Assembly (NCBI RefSeq): GCF_004168035.1
Contig: NZ_SDPU01000032.1
Coordinates: 1-64,000, forward strand
Direction: 5' to 3'
Source of the DNA: Nocardioides iriomotensis
Lineage (GTDB): Bacteria; Actinomycetota; Actinomycetes; Propionibacteriales; Nocardioidaceae
Length of the DNA: 64,000 nucleotides
A model generated the notes under the pieces. That model saw nothing but the letters and a program-made list of their open reading frames with translations. It was not told where the DNA came from and ran no database searches. Below, piece after piece: positions 55,427 to 64,000 of the stretch; positions within the stretch are counted from its first letter, which is position 1, and each line of letters opens with the position of its first letter. The position numbers and the translations under genes are program-made.

Positions 55427-55642
55427 ATGAGCGACACCCACACCTTCACCGGCACCGTCACCGGGATGACCTGCGGCCACTGCGTCGCGTCGGTGACCGA
55501 GGAGGTCCAGGAGATCGCCGGCGTGGAGGACGTCGACGTCGCCCTGGCGACCGGTGCCCTGACCGTGACGAGCGCCCAGCCGCTCGACGAGGGCACGGTG
55601 CGTGCCGCCGTCGAGGAGGCCGGGTACGCCCTGGCGCCGTGA
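55427..55642 (+). CDS. copZ: Heavy-metal-associated copper chaperone (CopZ-like)
   Basis: 71 residues with one HMA domain; the metal-binding motif is GMTCGHCV and the fold continues to [10 protein letters not shown]. It should carry Cu(I) to CopA in the cytoplasm. ATG 55427 is preceded by GAGGAG. The stop overlaps the GTG of the following gene (GTGA). Position between csoR and copA confirms the copper role. Confidence 0.93.
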   Translation: MSDTHTFTGTVTGMTCGHCVASVTEEVQEIAGVEDVDVALATGALTVTSAQPLDEGTVRAAVEEAGYALAP

Positions 55643-56574
55643 GCGCCCGGGACCGGCTGGACCGGCCCGCCGTCCGGGTGGGCGCGTTCGCCGTGGGCCT
55701 GCTCGCCGTCTTCGCGCTGGCGCTCGGCGCCGGTTCGTTGTGGGGCCCCACCGTCGCCGCCCCCGACTCCGACGACGAGGCGATGGCGCACGGCGGCATG
55801 GCCGAGGACGAGCCGGCCGGCCACGACGAGGGCGGCCACGTCCCGGGTGGCCTGATGCGCAGCCAGGACGGCTACTCCCTGGACCTGGCGTCGGCCACCG
55901 CCGACCGGGGCCGCGACGTCCCGCTCGCCCTGACCATCAGCGGGCCCGACGGGCACGTCCTCGACACCGAGGCCGGCTACGCCGTCGAGCACGACAAGCG
56001 CCTGCACCTGATCGTCGTACGCCGCGACCTGACCGGCTTCCAGCACGTCCACCCCGAGCTCGGCGACGACGGCCGCTGGACGACCGCGGTCGACCTCGCG
56101 CCGGGAACCTGGCGGGTGTTCGCCGACTTCACGGCCGCCGACGGTCCGGCGCTCACGCTCGGCACCGACCTCACCGTGCCCGGCCGCGTCCCCGATGTGC
56201 AGCCGGTGGGCGACGACGCGAGCACCTCGTCGGTCGACGGCTACGACGTCACGCTCGACGGGGAGCTCGAGGGCGGTGCGGCGTCCGACCTCACCCTCAC
56301 GGTCACCCGGGGCGGCCGGCCCGTCACCGACCTGCAGCCGTACCTCGGCGCCTTCGGCCACCTGGTCGCCTTGCGCGAGGGCGACCTCGCCTACCTCCAC
56401 GTGCACCCGCACGAGGAGGCTCATGCGGGCGACCGCGGCGGGCCGGCGATCGACTTCACCGCCGAGGTACCCAGCGCCGGCCGCTACCGGCTGTTCCTCG
56501 ACTTCAAGGCGGGCGGCGTCGTCCGCACCGCGACGTTCGACCTCGCGGCAGGAGGTGACCGCGGCCATGACTGA
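55639..56574 (+). CDS. Membrane-anchored His/Met-rich protein of the copper operon
   Basis: 311 residues. One N-terminal helix (about 12-33) anchors an extracytoplasmic part. A metal-ligand-rich segment follows (residues 50-75: [23 protein letters not shown]), then two beta-sandwich-like repeats with [14 protein letters not shown] and [13 protein letters not shown], both offering paired His. It probably binds copper outside the cell. GTG 55639 overlaps copZ and the gene runs 8 nt into copA, so its place in copper handling is well supported, while the biochemical role is inferred. Confidence 0.82.
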   Translation: MSARDRLDRPAVRVGAFAVGLLAVFALALGAGSLWGPTVAAPDSDDEAMAHGGMAEDEPAGHDEGGHVPGGLMRSQDGYSLDLASATADRGRDVPLALTISGPDGHVLDTEAGYAVEHDKRLHLIVVRRDLTGFQHVHPELGDDGRWTTAVDLAPGTWRVFADFTAADGPALTLGTDLTVPGRVPDVQPVGDDASTSSVDGYDVTLDGELEGGAASDLTLTVTRGGRPVTDLQPYLGAFGHLVALREGDLAYLHVHPHEEAHAGDRGGPAIDFTAEVPSAGRYRLFLDFKAGGVVRTATFDLAAGGDRGHD

Positions 56575-58837
56575 CACCCACACGCGCGAACCGGGCACCC
56601 GACAGGTCGACCTCGCCATCACCGGCATGACCTGCGCCTCCTGCGCCAACCGCATCGAGCGCAAGCTCAACAAGCTCGACGGGGTCACCGCCTCGGTCAA
56701 CTACGCCACCGAGAAGGCGCACGTCGAGTTCCCGCTCGACCTCCCGCCCGCGCTGCTGCTCGACACGGTCGAGGCGGCCGGCTACGCCGCGACGCTGCCG
56801 CAGCCCGAGACGCCCGGCGAGCCCGCGGCCGAGGAGCGCGCCGCCGACCCGCTGCGCGACCGGCTGCTGATCTCCATCGTGCTCACCGTCCCCGTGATCG
56901 CGATGGCGATGGTGCCGCGCTTCCAGTTCGACTACTGGCAGTGGGCCTCGCTGACCCTGGCCGCGCCGGTCGTCGTGTACGGCGGCTGGCCGTTCCACCG
57001 GGCCACGTTCCTCAACCTGCGCCACGGCAGCACGACCATGGACACCCTCGTGTCGGTGGGCACGCTGGCCGCCTTCGGCTGGTCGCTCTACGCGCTGTTC
57101 CTGGGCACGGCCGGCACTCCCGGCATGACCCACCCGTTCCGGTTCACGATCGAGCGCGGCGACGCCTCCGGCGACATCTACCTCGAGGCCGCCGCGGGCG
57201 TGACGACGTTCCTGCTCGCCGGCCGCTGGTTCGAGTCCCGGTCCAAGCGCCGCGCCGGCGCCGCACTACGGGCACTGATGGAGCTCGGCGCCAAGGACGT
57301 CGCCGTCCTGCGCGACGGCACCGAACGGCGCGTGCCGATCGGCGAGCTCGTCGTGGACGACCGGTTCGTCGTGCGGCCCGGCGAGACCATCGCCACCGAC
57401 GGCGTCGTCGAGGAGGGCACCTCGGCGGTCGACGCGTCGATGCTCACCGGCGAGTCAGTGCCGGTGGAGGTCGGGCCCGGCTCGCCCGTCGCCGGCGCCA
57501 CCGTCAACGCCGGCGGCCGGCTCGTCGTCCGCGCGACCCGGGTCGGCGGCGAGACCCAGCTGGCGCGGATGGCCCGGATGGTGGAGGACGCCCAGAACGG
57601 CAAGGCCGACGCGCAGCGCCTGGCCGACCGGATCAGCGGCTTCCTCGTCCCGGTCGTGATCGCGCTGGCCGTCGCCACGCTCGGCTTCTGGGCCGGATCG
57701 GGCAACGGCTGGACCGCGGCGTTCACCGCCGCCGTCTCGGTGCTGATCATCGCCTGCCCGTGCGCCCTCGGCCTCGCGACGCCGACCGCGCTGATGGTCG
57801 GCACCGGCCGTGGCGCCCAGCTCGGCATCCTGATCAAGGGTCCCGAGGTGCTCGAGGACACCCGTCGCGTCGACACCGTGCTGCTCGACAAGACCGGCAC
57901 CGTCACCGAGGGCCGGATGTCCCTGGTCGACGTCGTCACCGTCGAGGGCGCCGGCGCGGACAGCGGCGTCGACGAGGTGCTGAGGCTCGCCGGGGCGCTG
58001 GAGGACGCGTCCGAGCACCCGATCGCCCGGGCCGTCGCCACCGCGGCGGTCGAGCGCGTCGGCCCGCTCCCCTCCGTCGAGGGCTTCCAGAACGTCGAGG
58101 GCCTCGGCGTCCAGGGAGTGGTGGACGGTCACGCCGTGCTGGTCGGCCGGCCCCGGTTGCTCGCCGAGTGGTCGCAGCACCTGCCCGACGACCTCGACCG
58201 GGCCCGGCAGCGGGCCGAGGCCGCCGGACGGACCGTCGTCGCGGTGGGCTGGGACGGCGCCGCCCGGGCGCTGCTGGTCGTCGCCGACACCGTGAAGCCG
58301 ACCTCGGCCGAGGCGGTCACGTCCCTGCGGGCGCTCGGGCTGCGGCCGATGCTGCTCACCGGCGACAACGCCGCCGTCGCCCGTCAGGTGGCGCGCGAGG
58401 TCGGCATCGACGAGGCCGACGTGGTGTCCGACGTGCTCCCCGGCGACAAGGTCGACCAGGTCAAGCGGCTGCAGGCCGAGGGCCGGGTCGTGGCGATGGT
58501 CGGCGACGGCGTCAACGACGCTCCGGCGCTCGCCCAGGCCGACCTCGGCCTCGCCATGGGCACCGGCACCGACGTCGCGATCGAGGCCGGCGACCTGACC
58601 CTGGTGCGCGGCGACCTGCGGGTCGCGGCCGACGGGATCCGGCTGGCCCGGCGGACCCTGGCCACGATCAAGGGCAACCTGTTCTGGGCGTTCGCCTACA
58701 ACGTCGCGGCGATCCCGATCGCGGCGGCCGGCCTGCTGAACCCGATGCTCGCGGGTGCGGCCATGGCGTTCAGCTCGGTGTTCGTGGTCAGCAACAGCCT
58801 GCGGCTGCGCGGCTTCCGGCCGCTCGTCGAGGCTTAG
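56567..58837 (+). CDS. copA: Copper-exporting P1B-type ATPase CopA
   Basis: 756 residues. One N-terminal HMA domain with [12 protein letters not shown], eight membrane helices, the ion-site motif C397PC in [13 protein letters not shown], phosphorylation site D441KTGT, and SEHPIARA and [10 protein letters not shown] in the ATP and hinge regions. It exports Cu(I) using ATP. ATG 56567 has GGAGGTGACC upstream and overlaps the preceding gene by 8 nt. CPC with a CsoR/CopZ context favours Cu(I) over zinc or cadmium. Its stop overlaps a convergent small gene by 4 nt. Confidence 0.96.
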   Translation: MTDTHTREPGTRQVDLAITGMTCASCANRIERKLNKLDGVTASVNYATEKAHVEFPLDLPPALLLDTVEAAGYAATLPQPETPGEPAAEERAADPLRDRLLISIVLTVPVIAMAMVPRFQFDYWQWASLTLAAPVVVYGGWPFHRATFLNLRHGSTTMDTLVSVGTLAAFGWSLYALFLGTAGTPGMTHPFRFTIERGDASGDIYLEAAAGVTTFLLAGRWFESRSKRRAGAALRALMELGAKDVAVLRDGTERRVPIGELVVDDRFVVRPGETIATDGVVEEGTSAVDASMLTGESVPVEVGPGSPVAGATVNAGGRLVVRATRVGGETQLARMARMVEDAQNGKADAQRLADRISGFLVPVVIALAVATLGFWAGSGNGWTAAFTAAVSVLIIACPCALGLATPTALMVGTGRGAQLGILIKGPEVLEDTRRVDTVLLDKTGTVTEGRMSLVDVVTVEGAGADSGVDEVLRLAGALEDASEHPIARAVATAAVERVGPLPSVEGFQNVEGLGVQGVVDGHAVLVGRPRLLAEWSQHLPDDLDRARQRAEAAGRTVVAVGWDGAARALLVVADTVKPTSAEAVTSLRALGLRPMLLTGDNAAVARQVAREVGIDEADVVSDVLPGDKVDQVKRLQAEGRVVAMVGDGVNDAPALAQADLGLAMGTGTDVAIEAGDLTLVRGDLRVAADGIRLARRTLATIKGNLFWAFAYNVAAIPIAAAGLLNPMLAGAAMAFSSVFVVSNSLRLRGFRPLVEA

Positions 58838-59016
58838 TCGGCGAGCGTGAGGGGCCGCCGGGCGAGGGCGGCCCGGGCGGCCTGCTCCACGAAGAACGGG
58901 TTCGCCTCCCGACACGCACCCGCACAGTCGCAGACCGCCTCGACCACGACGTTCCAGGGCAAGCTGTTGAACTCCTGCACCAGCCGCTCGGCGATGCTCG
59001 CTACTTCACGCTCCAT
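58834..59016 (-). CDS. Small Cys-containing protein
   Basis: 60 residues, [24 protein letters not shown] then [24 protein letters not shown]. Two helices flank a CDCAGAC cluster of three cysteines that could bind metal or form disulfides. I recall similar short actinobacterial proteins, function unknown. ATG 59016 follows GGGACGGG; an in-frame ATG at 59064 would add 16 residues. It is convergent with copA (4-bp overlap), so a copper link is possible but unproven. Confidence 0.62.
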   Translation of the reverse strand: MEREVASIAERLVQEFNSLPWNVVVEAVCDCAGACREANPFFVEQAARAALARRPLTLAD

Positions 59017-59160
59017 GAGACCCGTCCCGGATAAGCCCCGTTCGCGTAATCTGCCCCGGTCCATGACGGTCCAACCACGGCCCTGCCAGGTGGTCTGGAC
59101 CGCGCGGCGGTGACCGATATCCGGTTGCCGCCGACTCCGTAGGCGGACAGGGTGGCCGCC

Positions 59161-59568
59161 ATGGGCCTGCACGTGCACAACCTGACGTTCGACTGCGGTG
59201 ACGCGCGCTCGCTCGCGACGTTCTGGTCGCGGCTGACCGGCTGGAACCTCTACTACGACGACGACCCCGAGGTCGTGGTCGCGCCGTCCTTCCCGTACGA
59301 CGGGGTGGGGCTGCTGTTCATCCCCGTGCCCGAGGGCAAGACCGCCAAGAACCGGCTGCACCTCGACCTCCAGCCCGACGCCGGCACCCGCGACGAGGCG
59401 GTCGAGCGGGCCGTCGCCCTCGGCGCCACCGTGACCGGCGACCACCGTCAGGACGACGGCACCGGCTGGGTGACGATGGCCGACCCGGAGGGCAACGAGT
59501 TCTGCATCGAGCGCGGCGCCGAGGAGCGCGGCCCGGCCGAGCCCCGGCAGTTCCGGATCGGCCAGTAG
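59161..59568 (+). CDS. VOC family (glyoxalase-like) protein
   Basis: 135 residues with two beta-alpha-beta-beta-beta modules of the vicinal oxygen chelate fold: LHVHNLTFDCGDARSLATFWSRLTGW at the N-terminus and RLHLDLQPDAGTRDEAVERAVALGA with DPEGNEFCIE at the end. His and Glu residues at the usual metal positions are visible. Substrate unknown. ATG 59161 is preferred over GTG 59152. The stop abuts the stop of the convergent DUF429-RelA/SpoT gene. Confidence 0.88.
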   Translation: MGLHVHNLTFDCGDARSLATFWSRLTGWNLYYDDDPEVVVAPSFPYDGVGLLFIPVPEGKTAKNRLHLDLQPDAGTRDEAVERAVALGATVTGDHRQDDGTGWVTMADPEGNEFCIERGAEERGPAEPRQFRIGQ

Positions 59569-61392
59569 CTAGTCGGTGCCGGTCGGTTCAGCCGGCCCCG
59601 TCGGCTCCGGCGTGGTCGTCATCTTCTGCAGCCGGGCGCGGAGCAGCTCCTGCCGGTGGGCGTTGCCGTGCAGCGCGATGAACCGGTCGCCGAACACCGC
59701 GAGCAGCGCGTCGTCGAGCCGGCGGACCGCGCCGGCCGGGTACTTGTAACCCATCCGGGTGTCGATCGCGCCGTGCTCGACCGTGCTGAGCAGCCCGGCC
59801 AGCTCGTCGAGCGAGGTGATGCCGAGCTCGAGCAGCAACCCGGAGATCCACGCGTAGTGGTCGGTGCGCGACCAGCCCGCGTCGGCGTACTGCCCCGCCA
59901 GGAACGCGGCCAGGTCCTGCCCGCTGATTCGCGGGTCGACCGTCTCCTCGGCGGCCGGTGCCTCGGCCGACGGCAGCTCCGCCGTCGACGCCGTCATCGA
60001 GGACTGCAGCAGGTTGCGGATCGTCGTGAACTCGTGGTCCGCGAGCTCGAGCAGGCCGGCGGCGAGGGTGAACCGCCGGTCGAGGTCGGGCGCGTGCTCC
60101 TCGGGAACCGTGCCCTTGTAGCGGATGTCGTGCTCGAACTCCGCCCACGCGTGCTGCAGCGCCGTGCGCACCTGCACCTGTGCGGTGCGACCGAGCAGCG
60201 GCGCCGCGAAGTCCTCGGGCCCCGCGTCCGGCGGCACCGTCACCAGCAGGTGCCGGCTGGCGTAGCCCCACCGGCCCTCGCTCGCGGTCTCCTGTCCCAT
60301 GTCGCGGTCGTCGAGCACGCGCAGCTGGTCGGCGAGCAGGTCGGCCACGGCGGTCACGTCGGGGTGCAGGTAGGTGATGACGCGGACGCCGATCTGGTCG
60401 GTGATCTGCTCGAGCGGCTCGGGGTAGACCGGCTTGCCGTCGAGCACCCGGTCCGCCTTCGCGGCGAACGACGCGATGCTCTTGGTCCGGCCGTCGACGC
60501 TGAGGTAGTTGATGCCGGCGTCGTCGAGCAGCCGGGTCACCAGGTCGACATAGCCCTCGGTGGCCTCCTGGAGCGCCGGCTGCAGCGCGGCGTAGGCCTG
60601 CACCGCCCGCTGCACCGGGTCGGCCCGCGGCGCCCGCGGGCTGGGTTTGTGGCCCGGCGGCAGCGTCGGCGTGACGATGGCGCCGGTGTCGGCGTCGCCG
60701 TACGTCGTGGTCAGCTCCGGGCGTCGTACGGCGAACAGGGCGACGTACGCGCAGACCACCGCGTCGACCTGGTCCTCGACCCTGCGCAGGTCGCTCTTGC
60801 GCTCGGCCCGCTCGACCATCGACACGAGGTCCCGCCACGCGTCGTGCTGGGTGAGCCGGAGCGGCGCCGGAGCGTCGGCGAGCCCCTCGAGGCGGTGCAT
60901 CAGGTCGAGCAGCGCGCTGCGCAGCTGGGGCAGCGTGCGGCCCGGCTTGTTCTTGTACTTCAGCGTGCGGCCCAGCCGGAACAGCGCGACCGTCGCGGCG
61001 TGCGGGTAGACCTCGATCGCGCGCCGGTCGGTGGTCGTGAACGGCAGCGTGGGGTCGAGGTCGAGCCCGAGGTGCTCGGCGATCCGAGCGCCGCGGGGCA
61101 CGTCGCTGAACTCCGGCTTGCCCGTGTTGGCCGGGTGCGCGCCGGCGTCGAAGCGGGCGAAGTCGCGGTTGAGCGCCGCCTCGCACGGCCGGTTGCCCGT
61201 GGGGTTCGTGACCACCAGCGGGGCGTCGATGCCGACCACGCACGGCCCCGCGACGTGCTCGCCGAGCGCGGCCAGGATCTCCTCGTCGCTGCGGACGGCG
61301 CCGATCGTCAGCAGCCGGCCGTCGTCGTCGAGCACGGCGACGCCCGTGGGCTGACGGGTTCCCCAGGCGAGGTCCAGGCCGACGAAGTGCAT
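59569..61392 (-). CDS. DUF429 (RNase H-like) fused to RelA/SpoT nucleotidyltransferase domain
   Basis: 607 residues in one uninterrupted frame. Residues 1-245 are a DUF429 domain with RNase H-like acidic residues: Asp7 in GLDLAWG, Asp56 in GIDAPLVV, Glu127 in AIEVYP and the Asp pair in EDQVDAVVCAY. Residues about 265-445 are a RelA/SpoT synthetase domain: GRTKSIASFAAK, DQIGVRVITY, GYASRHLLV and QVQVRTALQHAWAEFEHDIRYKG. The usual catalytic Glu of E-(V/I)-Q-(I/V)-R-T is Gln405 here. A C-terminal helical region (about 470-590) follows. There is no TGS/ACT part and no HD hydrolase motif. Possible (p)ppGpp/pppApp or RNA-directed pyrophosphokinase; role unknown. ATG 61392 is preferred over GTG 61398. 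Confidence 0.85.
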   Translation of the reverse strand: MHFVGLDLAWGTRQPTGVAVLDDDGRLLTIGAVRSDEEILAALGEHVAGPCVVGIDAPLVVTNPTGNRPCEAALNRDFARFDAGAHPANTGKPEFSDVPRGARIAEHLGLDLDPTLPFTTTDRRAIEVYPHAATVALFRLGRTLKYKNKPGRTLPQLRSALLDLMHRLEGLADAPAPLRLTQHDAWRDLVSMVERAERKSDLRRVEDQVDAVVCAYVALFAVRRPELTTTYGDADTGAIVTPTLPPGHKPSPRAPRADPVQRAVQAYAALQPALQEATEGYVDLVTRLLDDAGINYLSVDGRTKSIASFAAKADRVLDGKPVYPEPLEQITDQIGVRVITYLHPDVTAVADLLADQLRVLDDRDMGQETASEGRWGYASRHLLVTVPPDAGPEDFAAPLLGRTAQVQVRTALQHAWAEFEHDIRYKGTVPEEHAPDLDRRFTLAAGLLELADHEFTTIRNLLQSSMTASTAELPSAEAPAAEETVDPRISGQDLAAFLAGQYADAGWSRTDHYAWISGLLLELGITSLDELAGLLSTVEHGAIDTRMGYKYPAGAVRRLDDALLAVFGDRFIALHGNAHRQELLRARLQKMTTTPEPTGPAEPTGTD

Positions 61393-61484
61393 GAGCACAC
61401 CCTGCCGTATCGGGCCGACGTCCCCGGACTCCGATGAATTCGGTCGCGACTGTCGGTCCTCTCTTCCAGAATGGAAGGACCACC

Positions 61485-62882
61485 ATGACGACGACGCCCA
61501 CCGCCCCCGCCTCCGGCATCGCGCCCGAGCCGCAGCCGGAGACCCCCACGCCCCGCGAGCTGCCCCGCCTGCTCCGGCCGTTCCGCACGTCCGCCTACCG
61601 GCGGCTCGCCGTGGCGCTGGTCCTCACCAGCTTCGCCGGCGGCGTGTGGATCGTCGGCCAGGTCTGGGAGGTCATCCGGATCGGCGGCGGTCCGGCCCAG
61701 CTGTCCGTCGTCTCGACCGCGGCCGCGCTCGGCGTGCTGCTGCCCGCCCTGGTCGCGGGCGTCGTGGCCGACCGGGTGCCGCAGAAGACCATCCTGGTCG
61801 GCGTCACCGTCCTCCAGCTCGCCGGCATGGCGACCATCGGCGCGCTGTCGCTGACCGACACCACCCGCGTGTGGCACCTCGGCGCGGTCGCGTTCGCGAT
61901 CGGCGTCGGGATGGCGTTCTACTACCCCGCCTACTCCGCCTGGCTGCCCGCGCTCGTCCCCGAGCGCGACCTGATGGCCGTCAACGGCTTCGAGGGCATG
62001 GTCCGCCCGACCATCGGCCAGGCGCTCGGCCCGGCCGTCGCCGGTGCCGCCGTCGGTGCGGTGTCGTCCGGCTTCGCCGTGATGATCGCGGCCGCCGCGA
62101 TGGCGCTCGGGCTCGTCGCCCTGGCGTTCGTGCCCGCGACGCCGGTGCGCCGCGACCTCACGGACCTGCCGGCGTCCGACCCGGTGCGCGCCGCGCTGTC
62201 CGACATGCACGAGGGCTTCGTCTACATGGTCCGCACGCCGTGGCTGCTCGCCACGCTGCTGTTCGCCAGCCTGATGATCCTGGTGATCATGGGCCCCTTC
62301 GAGGTGCTCATCCCGTTCATCGTCAAGGACGGGCTGGGCGGCAACGCCGGCGACCACGCCCTGGTGCTCGCCTCGTTCGGCATCGGCGGCGCGGTCGGCT
62401 CGCTCGCGATGGCGTCGTTCAGGATGCCGCGGCGCTACCTGACGGTCATGAACCTCATGTGGGGTGTCGGCTGCCTCCCGCTCGCGTTCATGGGATTCGC
62501 CACCGCCGTCTGGCAGCTCGTCGCGGCCGGGTTCGTGCTGGGCGTCATGTTCTCCGCGCCGATGGTGATCTGGGGGACCCTGCTGCAGCGCCGGGTGCCG
62601 CCGCACCTGCTCGGCCGGGTCGCGTCGCTCGACTTCTTCGTCTCGGTCTCCCTGATGCCGGTGTCGATGGCGGTCGCCGGACCGGTGTCGGAGGCGATCG
62701 GCCTGCGCACGACGTTCGTGGTCGCGGGGCTCGCGCCCGCGGTGGTGGCGGTGGTCGCGATCCTCTGGGCGCGGCTGCCCCAGGACGAGATCGCGCACCC
62801 GCTGCGCGACGACGAGGACGGCGAGAGCACCGGGGACGGCGCCGAGACCCCCGCGGGTCTGGACCCCGCCACCGTCGAGTGA
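61485..62882 (+). CDS. MFS transporter (EntS-like exporter)
   Basis: 465 residues with a 35-residue Pro/Thr-rich cytoplasmic N-terminus, about 12 membrane helices and a charged tail. The loop motif GVVADRVPQKTILVGV and the N-terminal RTSAYRRLAVALVLTSFAGGVW are typical of the enterobactin-exporter-like (DHA3) group. Exported compound unknown. ATG 61485 has GGAAGGA upstream; longer in-frame starts lack it. Divergent from the DUF429-RelA/SpoT gene across 92 bp. Confidence 0.9.
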   Translation: MTTTPTAPASGIAPEPQPETPTPRELPRLLRPFRTSAYRRLAVALVLTSFAGGVWIVGQVWEVIRIGGGPAQLSVVSTAAALGVLLPALVAGVVADRVPQKTILVGVTVLQLAGMATIGALSLTDTTRVWHLGAVAFAIGVGMAFYYPAYSAWLPALVPERDLMAVNGFEGMVRPTIGQALGPAVAGAAVGAVSSGFAVMIAAAAMALGLVALAFVPATPVRRDLTDLPASDPVRAALSDMHEGFVYMVRTPWLLATLLFASLMILVIMGPFEVLIPFIVKDGLGGNAGDHALVLASFGIGGAVGSLAMASFRMPRRYLTVMNLMWGVGCLPLAFMGFATAVWQLVAAGFVLGVMFSAPMVIWGTLLQRRVPPHLLGRVASLDFFVSVSLMPVSMAVAGPVSEAIGLRTTFVVAGLAPAVVAVVAILWARLPQDEIAHPLRDDEDGESTGDGAETPAGLDPATVE

Positions 62883-62894
62883 TGGGCTGAGGTC

Positions 62895-63272
62895 ATGCCG
62901 GACGAGCCCACCACGGTCGACGCGTACGTCGCCGGCGTCACCGACGACCAGCGGCCCGCGCTCGCCGCGCTGCGCAGCCTCGTCCTCGAGCTGCTGCCCG
63001 GGGCGGAGGAGCGAATCAGCTACAGGATGCCGACCGTGACGCTCGAGGGCCGGCCCGTGCTGCACTACGCCGCCTGGACGAAGCACCTGAGCCTCTACCC
63101 CGTGCCGCGCGGCGACGACGACTTCGAGGCCGTCGTGGCGCCGTACCGCGCCGCCAAGGACGCCGTCCACCTGCGCTACGACCGACCCCTGCCCACCGAC
63201 GTCGTCACCCGCATCGTGCGGCTGCTCGCCGAGCGGCACGCCACAGCCCGTCCACAACCGACCCGACCCTGA
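62895..63272 (+). CDS. DUF1801 family protein
   Basis: 125 residues, with the DUF1801/YdhG-like signatures RPALAALRSLVLELLPGAEERISYRMPT and FAAWTKHLSLYP-type text (here YAAWTKHLSLYPVP) and a C-terminal VVTRIVRLLAERHA. Some members are called iron chaperones (frataxin-like fold); the real role is unclear. It starts 12 bp after the MFS stop, so it is probably co-transcribed. Confidence 0.88.
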   Translation: MPDEPTTVDAYVAGVTDDQRPALAALRSLVLELLPGAEERISYRMPTVTLEGRPVLHYAAWTKHLSLYPVPRGDDDFEAVVAPYRAAKDAVHLRYDRPLPTDVVTRIVRLLAERHATARPQPTRP

Positions 63273-63282
63273 AGGAGTCCTC

Positions 63283-63714
63283 ATGGCCCGGCTCAACCCC
63301 TACATCGGCTACCTCGACAACGCCCGCGAGGCGATGGAGTTCTACCAGTCCGTGTTCGGCGGCGAGCTCGCCGTGAACACCTTCGGAGAGTTCGGCGCCG
63401 CGAGCGGCGGCCCCGAGGCCGACAAGGTCATGCACGCCCAGCTCGAGACGCCCCAGGGCTACACGCTGATGGCCTCCGACACCCCCGAGGGCATGGAGCA
63501 CAAGCCCGGCAACAACATCTCGGTCAGCCTCAGCGGCGCCGAGGGCGACGGCCTCGACGAGCAGTTCGCCAAGCTCGCGGAGGGCGGCACCATCACGATG
63601 CCGCTGGAGAAGCAGATGTGGGGCGACACGTTCGGCATGTGCCTCGACAAGTTCGGCATCTCCTGGATGGTCAACATCGCCTCCCCCGAGAACGCCGCCG
63701 GCTCAGGCTCCTGA
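63283..63714 (+). CDS. PhnB-like VOC family protein
   Basis: 143 residues. LNPYIGYLDNAREAMEFYQSVFGGEL at the N-terminus and MWGDTFGMCLDKFGISWMVNI at the C-terminus are the PhnB/3-demethylubiquinone methyltransferase-like VOC wording. These proteins are often annotated without known substrate. ATG 63283 follows GAAGGAG, and the gene is 10 bp after the DUF1801 gene, probably in one transcript. It overlaps the convergent partial gene by 12 bp. Confidence 0.9.
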   Translation: MARLNPYIGYLDNAREAMEFYQSVFGGELAVNTFGEFGAASGGPEADKVMHAQLETPQGYTLMASDTPEGMEHKPGNNISVSLSGAEGDGLDEQFAKLAEGGTITMPLEKQMWGDTFGMCLDKFGISWMVNIASPENAAGSGS

Positions 63715-64000
63715 CCGGCGGGCGGCGCTGACGGCGGCGGCCGCTCCCGTGGCGGCCCCGCCGGCCACCAGCAGCTCGACGCCCGCACCCGTGAACGCGT
63801 GCACAAGGCAGGCCGCGGCGAGCACGCTGCCCCACCCCGCGCCGGGACCGCAGCCGAGGCGCCGCCAGACGCGGGCCGCCACGACGCCGACGACGATTGC
63901 GACCGGCACCAGCGCGGCGAGCGCCGCCATCCCGGTCGTCGCGCAGGCGAGGCCGTCGGCGCAGTCAGAGCCCGGTGTCCACCAGGCCGCGAGCAGCGCG
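63703..64000 (-). CDS. Membrane protein, 5' partial
   Basis: The frame is open from the right edge of the window to the stop at 63703; about 98 residues are visible. An in-frame ATG at 63930 exists, but upstream codons read AAWWTPGSDCADGLACATTG, which look like protein, so the real start is probably off the window. At least two hydrophobic helices are visible (ALAALVPVAIVVGVVAA and a second one later), with paired cysteines between. Function not recognised. Confidence 0.6.
   Translation of the reverse strand, partial: ALLAAWWTPGSDCADGLACATTGMAALAALVPVAIVVGVVAARVWRRLGCGPGAGWGSVLAAACLVHAFTGAGVELLVAGGAATGAAAAVSAARRSGA

Noticed and set aside
59569-61392. Two separate genes (DUF429 and RelA/SpoT)
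   Set aside because: The frame is continuous with no stop, no ribosome site and no credible start between residues 240 and 270, so a fusion is the simpler reading.
59569-61485. Classical toxSAS toxin-antitoxin pair
   Set aside because: No small antitoxin gene is adjacent; neighbours are a VOC protein and an MFS carrier.

Overview
The window is about 72% G+C by eye, uses GTG and TTG starts freely and is packed with ATGA/GTGA stop-start overlaps. With the gene content (poly-HAMP kinase, SigG-like sigma factor, CsoR/CopA, PadR and MerR regulators, a Tat-type lipoprotein, AGPS-like oxidase), this points to a free-living actinobacterium, most likely Nocardioides or a relative in the Propionibacteriales. 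The genus call is inference from sequence style and remembered homologues. No rRNA, tRNA, phage structural gene, transposase or CRISPR array was seen.

Layout. 1-4.7 kb: a poly-HAMP hybrid histidine kinase (5' end off the window) coupled to a response regulator. 4.7-10.2 kb: fadB-fadA beta-oxidation genes, divergent from a MerR regulator coupled to an alpha-methylacyl-CoA racemase. 10.3-15.4 kb: a six-gene, tightly overlapping operon (UbiA prenyltransferase, prenyl-reductase-like flavoprotein, type III PKS, ICMT-like methyltransferase, flavin monooxygenase, IPP isomerase) that reads as a prenylated alkyl-hydroquinone/resorcinol pathway. 15.4-19 kb: a DUF4396 membrane gene under a CsoR-like box and a polar amino acid ABC transporter. 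18.5-23.2 kb: PadR-FadH-2'-5' ligase, a 32-bp tandem repeat, a ChrB-like gene divergent from a DUF1232 gene, and a small membrane protein. 23.4-28 kb: a secreted peptidase with three beta modules, an MFS carrier and a GH1 beta-glucosidase. 28.1-38.6 kb: two tandem GAF-GGDEF cyclases, a PHP phosphoesterase, a permuted papain-like protein, pirin, a secreted protein, and a lipid locus (lipid kinase, AGPS-like oxidase, TetR, GlpD) around a 17-bp divergent promoter.

38.8-54.9 kb: a secreted 5'-nucleotidase with a strong terminator, a two-component system with two membrane proteins, a MITE-like 210-bp inverted-repeat element at the 3' end of a MecA-type penicillin-binding lipoprotein, a SigG-like sigma factor with a TIGR03086 partner, a lipoprotein intradiol dioxygenase, a secreted EEP hydrolase, a BBE flavoprotein and an ABC exporter. 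55-58.9 kb: a copper module csoR-copZ-secreted His/Met protein-copA with two CsoR boxes; a third, remote box lies upstream of the DUF4396 gene at 15.9 kb. 59-64 kb: VOC proteins, an MFS exporter, a DUF1801 protein and an unusual fusion of a DUF429 RNase H-like domain to a RelA/SpoT nucleotidyltransferase domain.

The most interesting items are the DUF429-RelA/SpoT fusion with a Glu-to-Gln change in the synthetase motif, the agq-like meroterpenoid operon, the fungal Nik1-like poly-HAMP kinase, the remote CsoR box, the MITE-like element and the 32-bp minisatellite. No search could be run; family names rest on motif recognition and memory.
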